From positions 1,507,605 to 1,571,604 of the forward strand of contig UGSS01000002.1 in the NCBI GenBank assembly GCA_900454475.1: a DNA stretch of 64,000 bases. The letters are read 5' to 3'. Positions 60,542-64,000 of this stretch are shown in pieces. The notes below the pieces were generated by a model, which was given only the letters and a program-made list of their open reading frames with translations, was not told the origin of the DNA and did no database searches. The position numbers and the translations under genes are program-made. Position 1 is the stretch's first letter. Every line of letters starts with the position of its first letter. Source of the stretch: [Pasteurella] mairii (GTDB taxonomy: Bacteria; Pseudomonadota; Gammaproteobacteria; Enterobacterales; Pasteurellaceae).

Positions 60542-61935
60542 TTGCGAATATCAACGAATTTACCAAACATTCCCGCGGCAGCTGCCATGGCGGGGCTGAC
60601 TAAATGGGTACGTCCGTTGCGACCTTGGCGACCTTCGAAGTTGCGGTTTGAGGTTGAGGCACAACGTTCCCATTCGCCTAAACGGTCGTCGTTCATGCCT
60701 AAACACATAGAGCAACCCGGGTTACGCCATTCAGCGCCAGCTTCGAGAAAAATTTTATCCAAGCCTTCTTTTTCCGCTTGTTCTTTTACCAAGCCAGAAC
60801 CGGGAACCACTAAAATGCGTTTTACGTTGTCTGCTTTTTTACGACCTTTCATTACCGCGGCGGCGGCGCGTAAATCTTCGATACGCGAGTTGGTGCAAGA
60901 ACCGATAAACACTTGATCCACAGGAATATCTTTCAGATCGGTATTGGGTTCTAAGCCGATATAAGCCAGGGCTTTTTCCGCGGAGGCTTTAGTAACCGGA
61001 TCTGCCATTTCCGCTGGATTTGGCACCTTTTCATCAATGGCAATCACTTGCCCCGGGTTCGTTCCCCAGGTCACTTGCGGTGCAATATCTTTTGCCTCCA
61101 ACACCACAACAGTATCGAATTTCGCATCATCATCGGATTTTAAGGTTTTCCAGTATTCCACTGCATCATCCCAATCTTTGCCTTTTGGTGCGTGTGGTTT
61201 ATCTTTTAAGTAAGCAAATGTGGTTTCATCTGGTGCTACAAGACCGGCTTTTGCACCAAATTCAATCGCCATATTACATACAGTCATACGACCTTCCATT
61301 GAAAGAGCGCGAATTGCTTCGCCACAGAACTCCACAACGTGTCCTGTACCGCCTGCCATGGTGGTTTTACCGATAATCGCAAGTACAATGTCTTTTGCGG
61401 TAATCCCCGGGTTTACTTTGCCTCGTACTTCCACTTTCATGCTTTTGGCTCGCGCTTGTTTTAAGGTTTGCGTAGCAAGTACGTGTTCCACTTCAGATGT
61501 CCCAATCCCAAATGCCAAGGCGCCAAATGCCCCGTGGGTTGCGGTATGTGAATCGCCACAAACAATGGTCATCCCAGGTAACGTCAAGCCTTGTTCAGGT
61601 CCCATGACATGCACAATCCCCTGCGCTTTGCTATTCATATCAAACAAGGAAATGCCCGTCGCTTTACAGTTTTTATCTAACTCTAATACTTGAATTTTTG
61701 CTTGACCTTCTAATTTGTTTACATCACGCACTTGGGTGGAGATACTGTGATCCATGGTGCCGAAGGTTTTGCTTACTTGGCGCACTTGACGCCCTGCTAC
61801 GCGCAACCCGTCAAAGGCTTGCGGGCTGGTGACTTCGTGAATTAAATGTCGATTAATATATAAAATCGGGGTTTCTCCCTCTGCTTCATATACCACGTGG
61901 GCATCAAACAGTTTTTGATAAAGGGTTTTTGCCAT
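60526..61935 (-). CDS. leuC: 3-isopropylmalate dehydratase large subunit
   Basis: The protein has 469 residues of the aconitase family. The Fe-S ligands are in GSCTNSR near residue 345 and CSMCLGMN near 410, with [21 protein letters not shown] near 130. With LeuD it isomerises isopropylmalate. The ATG at 61935 has AGGACAC upstream; an 11-codon extension is not family-like. Its last codons and stop are part of the adjacent 49-bp repeat unit. Confidence 0.97.
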   Translation of the reverse strand: MAKTLYQKLFDAHVVYEAEGETPILYINRHLIHEVTSPQAFDGLRVAGRQVRQVSKTFGTMDHSISTQVRDVNKLEGQAKIQVLELDKNCKATGISLFDMNSKAQGIVHVMGPEQGLTLPGMTIVCGDSHTATHGAFGALAFGIGTSEVEHVLATQTLKQARAKSMKVEVRGKVNPGITAKDIVLAIIGKTTMAGGTGHVVEFCGEAIRALSMEGRMTVCNMAIEFGAKAGLVAPDETTFAYLKDKPHAPKGKDWDDAVEYWKTLKSDDDAKFDTVVVLEAKDIAPQVTWGTNPGQVIAIDEKVPNPAEMADPVTKASAEKALAYIGLEPNTDLKDIPVDQVFIGSCTNSRIEDLRAAAAVMKGRKKADNVKRILVVPGSGLVKEQAEKEGLDKIFLEAGAEWRNPGCSMCLGMNDDRLGEWERCASTSNRNFEGRQGRNGRTHLVSPAMAAAAGMFGKFVDIRNVELN

Positions 61936-62064
61936 TTTTGTGTCCTGTAAGGTGGGGAAGTCCACCATTAATTAAACTGTGAATAGAAAGATTATTAGTA
62001 GGACGCCAAGCATGACGTCGCTACCATCATTTCAAATGTTATTTGTAGGGTATAAATTTTGCGC

Positions 62065-63156
<1,092 letters not shown>

Positions 63157-63183
63157 TTATTTTAAATAATTTTCTCGCATTTT

Positions 63184-63278
63184 GTAGGGTGGGCATCCCT
63201 GCCCACCATTTATTTTTGTTCTGGTGAACATTTTGCCCGCTATTTTCATTTTTCGGTGGGCAAGGATGCCCACCCTAT
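63184..63278. repeat. Inverted pair of REP-like palindromes between leuB and leuA
   Basis: GTAGGGTGGGCATCCCTGCC... (63184-63207) and, in the opposite orientation, CGGTGGGCAAGGATGCCCAC... (about 63254-63277). Both share the core of the leuC-leuD array. The paired arrangement resembles a bacterial interspersed mosaic element. Confidence 0.8.
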
Positions 63279-63281
63279 GGA

Positions 63282-64000
63282 TTAGTGTTTCAAATCCTTG
63301 GTCAAATCAGCGACTTTATGGGCGCGATAAATTGCATTGATGGCGTGAATCAATGCGCGCGCGGAGGATTCCACAATGTCCGTCGCCAAGCCGACACCAT
63401 GGAAACGACGTCCGTTATGTTCTACAACAATGTCCACTTGCCCCAAGGCTTCCGCGCCCTCACCTTTCGCGGTCAAGTTATAGCTTAACATTTTTAAGTC
63501 AATTTTCGTAATTTTTAAAATCGCATTAAACACCGCATCTACCGGTCCATTACCGCCACTGGACACTTCGCTGTGTTTTTCGCCATCTAATTCCACTTGT
63601 ACAAAGGCGGAGGCTGGCAAATGGCTGATCATTTGCGAGGTGATCACATCTAATGTCAAGCGATCTTCATCGCCTTGTTGCATATCAATAAAAGCCAGCG
63701 CTTCTAAATCGTAATCAAATACTTGTCCTTTTTTATCAGCAAGTTTTAAGAAAGCGTCATATAATTTATCCAAATCATATTCGTTTTCTTGATAACCCAT
63801 GGCGTCCATATGGTTTTTCACTGCGGCACGACCAGAACGCGCGGTTAAATTTAATTTTTCTTTTTTCAAACCAATGGTTTCTGGCGACATAATTTCGTAG
63901 GTATTTTTATTTTTCACCATTCCATCTTGGTGAATACCGGAAGAATGCGCAAAGGCATTGGAACCTACAATCGCTTTATTCGGCTGAATTGGCATATTAC
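63282..64000 (-). CDS. leuA: 2-isopropylmalate synthase, C-terminal part (runs off window)
   Basis: About 239 C-terminal residues. [20 protein letters not shown] and [11 protein letters not shown] belong to the end of the catalytic/subdomain region. The rest is the LeuA regulatory domain ([42 protein letters not shown]), which binds leucine for feedback inhibition. The gene starts beyond base 64000. It heads the leuA-B-C-D set; any leader or attenuator lies outside the window. Confidence 0.97.
   Translation of the reverse strand, partial: NMPIQPNKAIVGSNAFAHSSGIHQDGMVKNKNTYEIMSPETIGLKKEKLNLTARSGRAAVKNHMDAMGYQENEYDLDKLYDAFLKLADKKGQVFDYDLEALAFIDMQQGDEDRLTLDVITSQMISHLPASAFVQVELDGEKHSEVSSGGNGPVDAVFNAILKITKIDLKMLSYNLTAKGEGAEALGQVDIVVEHNGRRFHGVGLATDIVESSARALIHAINAIYRAHKVADLTKDLKH

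Overview
The window is a chromosomal segment of a member of the Pasteurellaceae. The main evidence is about 38 copies (counted by eye) of the Haemophilus influenzae-type DNA uptake signal core AAGTGCGGT / ACCGCACTT, spread through genes and intergenic ends. Further evidence is the AT-rich codon usage, the bioA-F-G-C-D order with BioG, and protein sequences close to Haemophilus/Pasteurella relatives. The species cannot be named from sequence alone. No rRNA or tRNA gene was found.

Layout. 1-2095: carB (partial) and carA on the minus strand, with an ArgR operator pair and a PurR-like site upstream. 2422-5589: mlaA, yfbU, dcuB, acpP. 5818-11866: a hydrogenase-2 operon, hybOABCDE, behind an FNR-type promoter. 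It sits between acpP and the rest of the fatty-acid cluster (fabG, fabD, fabH, plsX, rpmF, yceD; 12110-16620). 16711-21230: biotin operon bioA-F-G-C-D. 21355-22896: psd and fklB. 22963-28239: L-ascorbate uptake genes (ulaA/B fusion, ulaC, ulaD, divergent ulaG and the regulator ulaR).

28334-30589 is an accessory islet between ulaR and ispH, bounded by 35-bp direct repeats derived from the 3' end of ispH. It holds a small two-helix membrane protein, a double-glycine-leader glycine-rich peptide (a candidate microcin with its immunity partner) and a decayed IS256-family element. I consider this the most novel locus in the window.

30563-39591: ispH, lspA, ileS, ribF, rluA, rapA. 39954-44825: tig, kbp, pnuC, murQ, ssb, with two IS3-family relics placed just 3' of tig and ssb. 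45026-50759: uvrA (SOS box) and mreBCD. 51010-59233: an 8.2-kb trimeric autotransporter adhesin whose start region is out of frame at a G9/C9 tract (phase-OFF as sequenced), with a second homopolymer block (T11G8) further upstream. 59540-64000: leuD, leuC, leuB and leuA (partial), with REP-like palindromes in the spacers, including seven tandem 49-bp copies between leuC and leuD.

Two genes have a broken start region with the normal signal present but out of frame: hybO (Tat signal; a CT dinucleotide run lies at the shift) and the adhesin (extended signal peptide; poly-C). Both could be slipped-strand switches or sequencing errors. Most housekeeping blocks are otherwise intact and tightly packed, with overlapping stop/start codons in hyb, bio, lspA-ispH and mreC-mreD.
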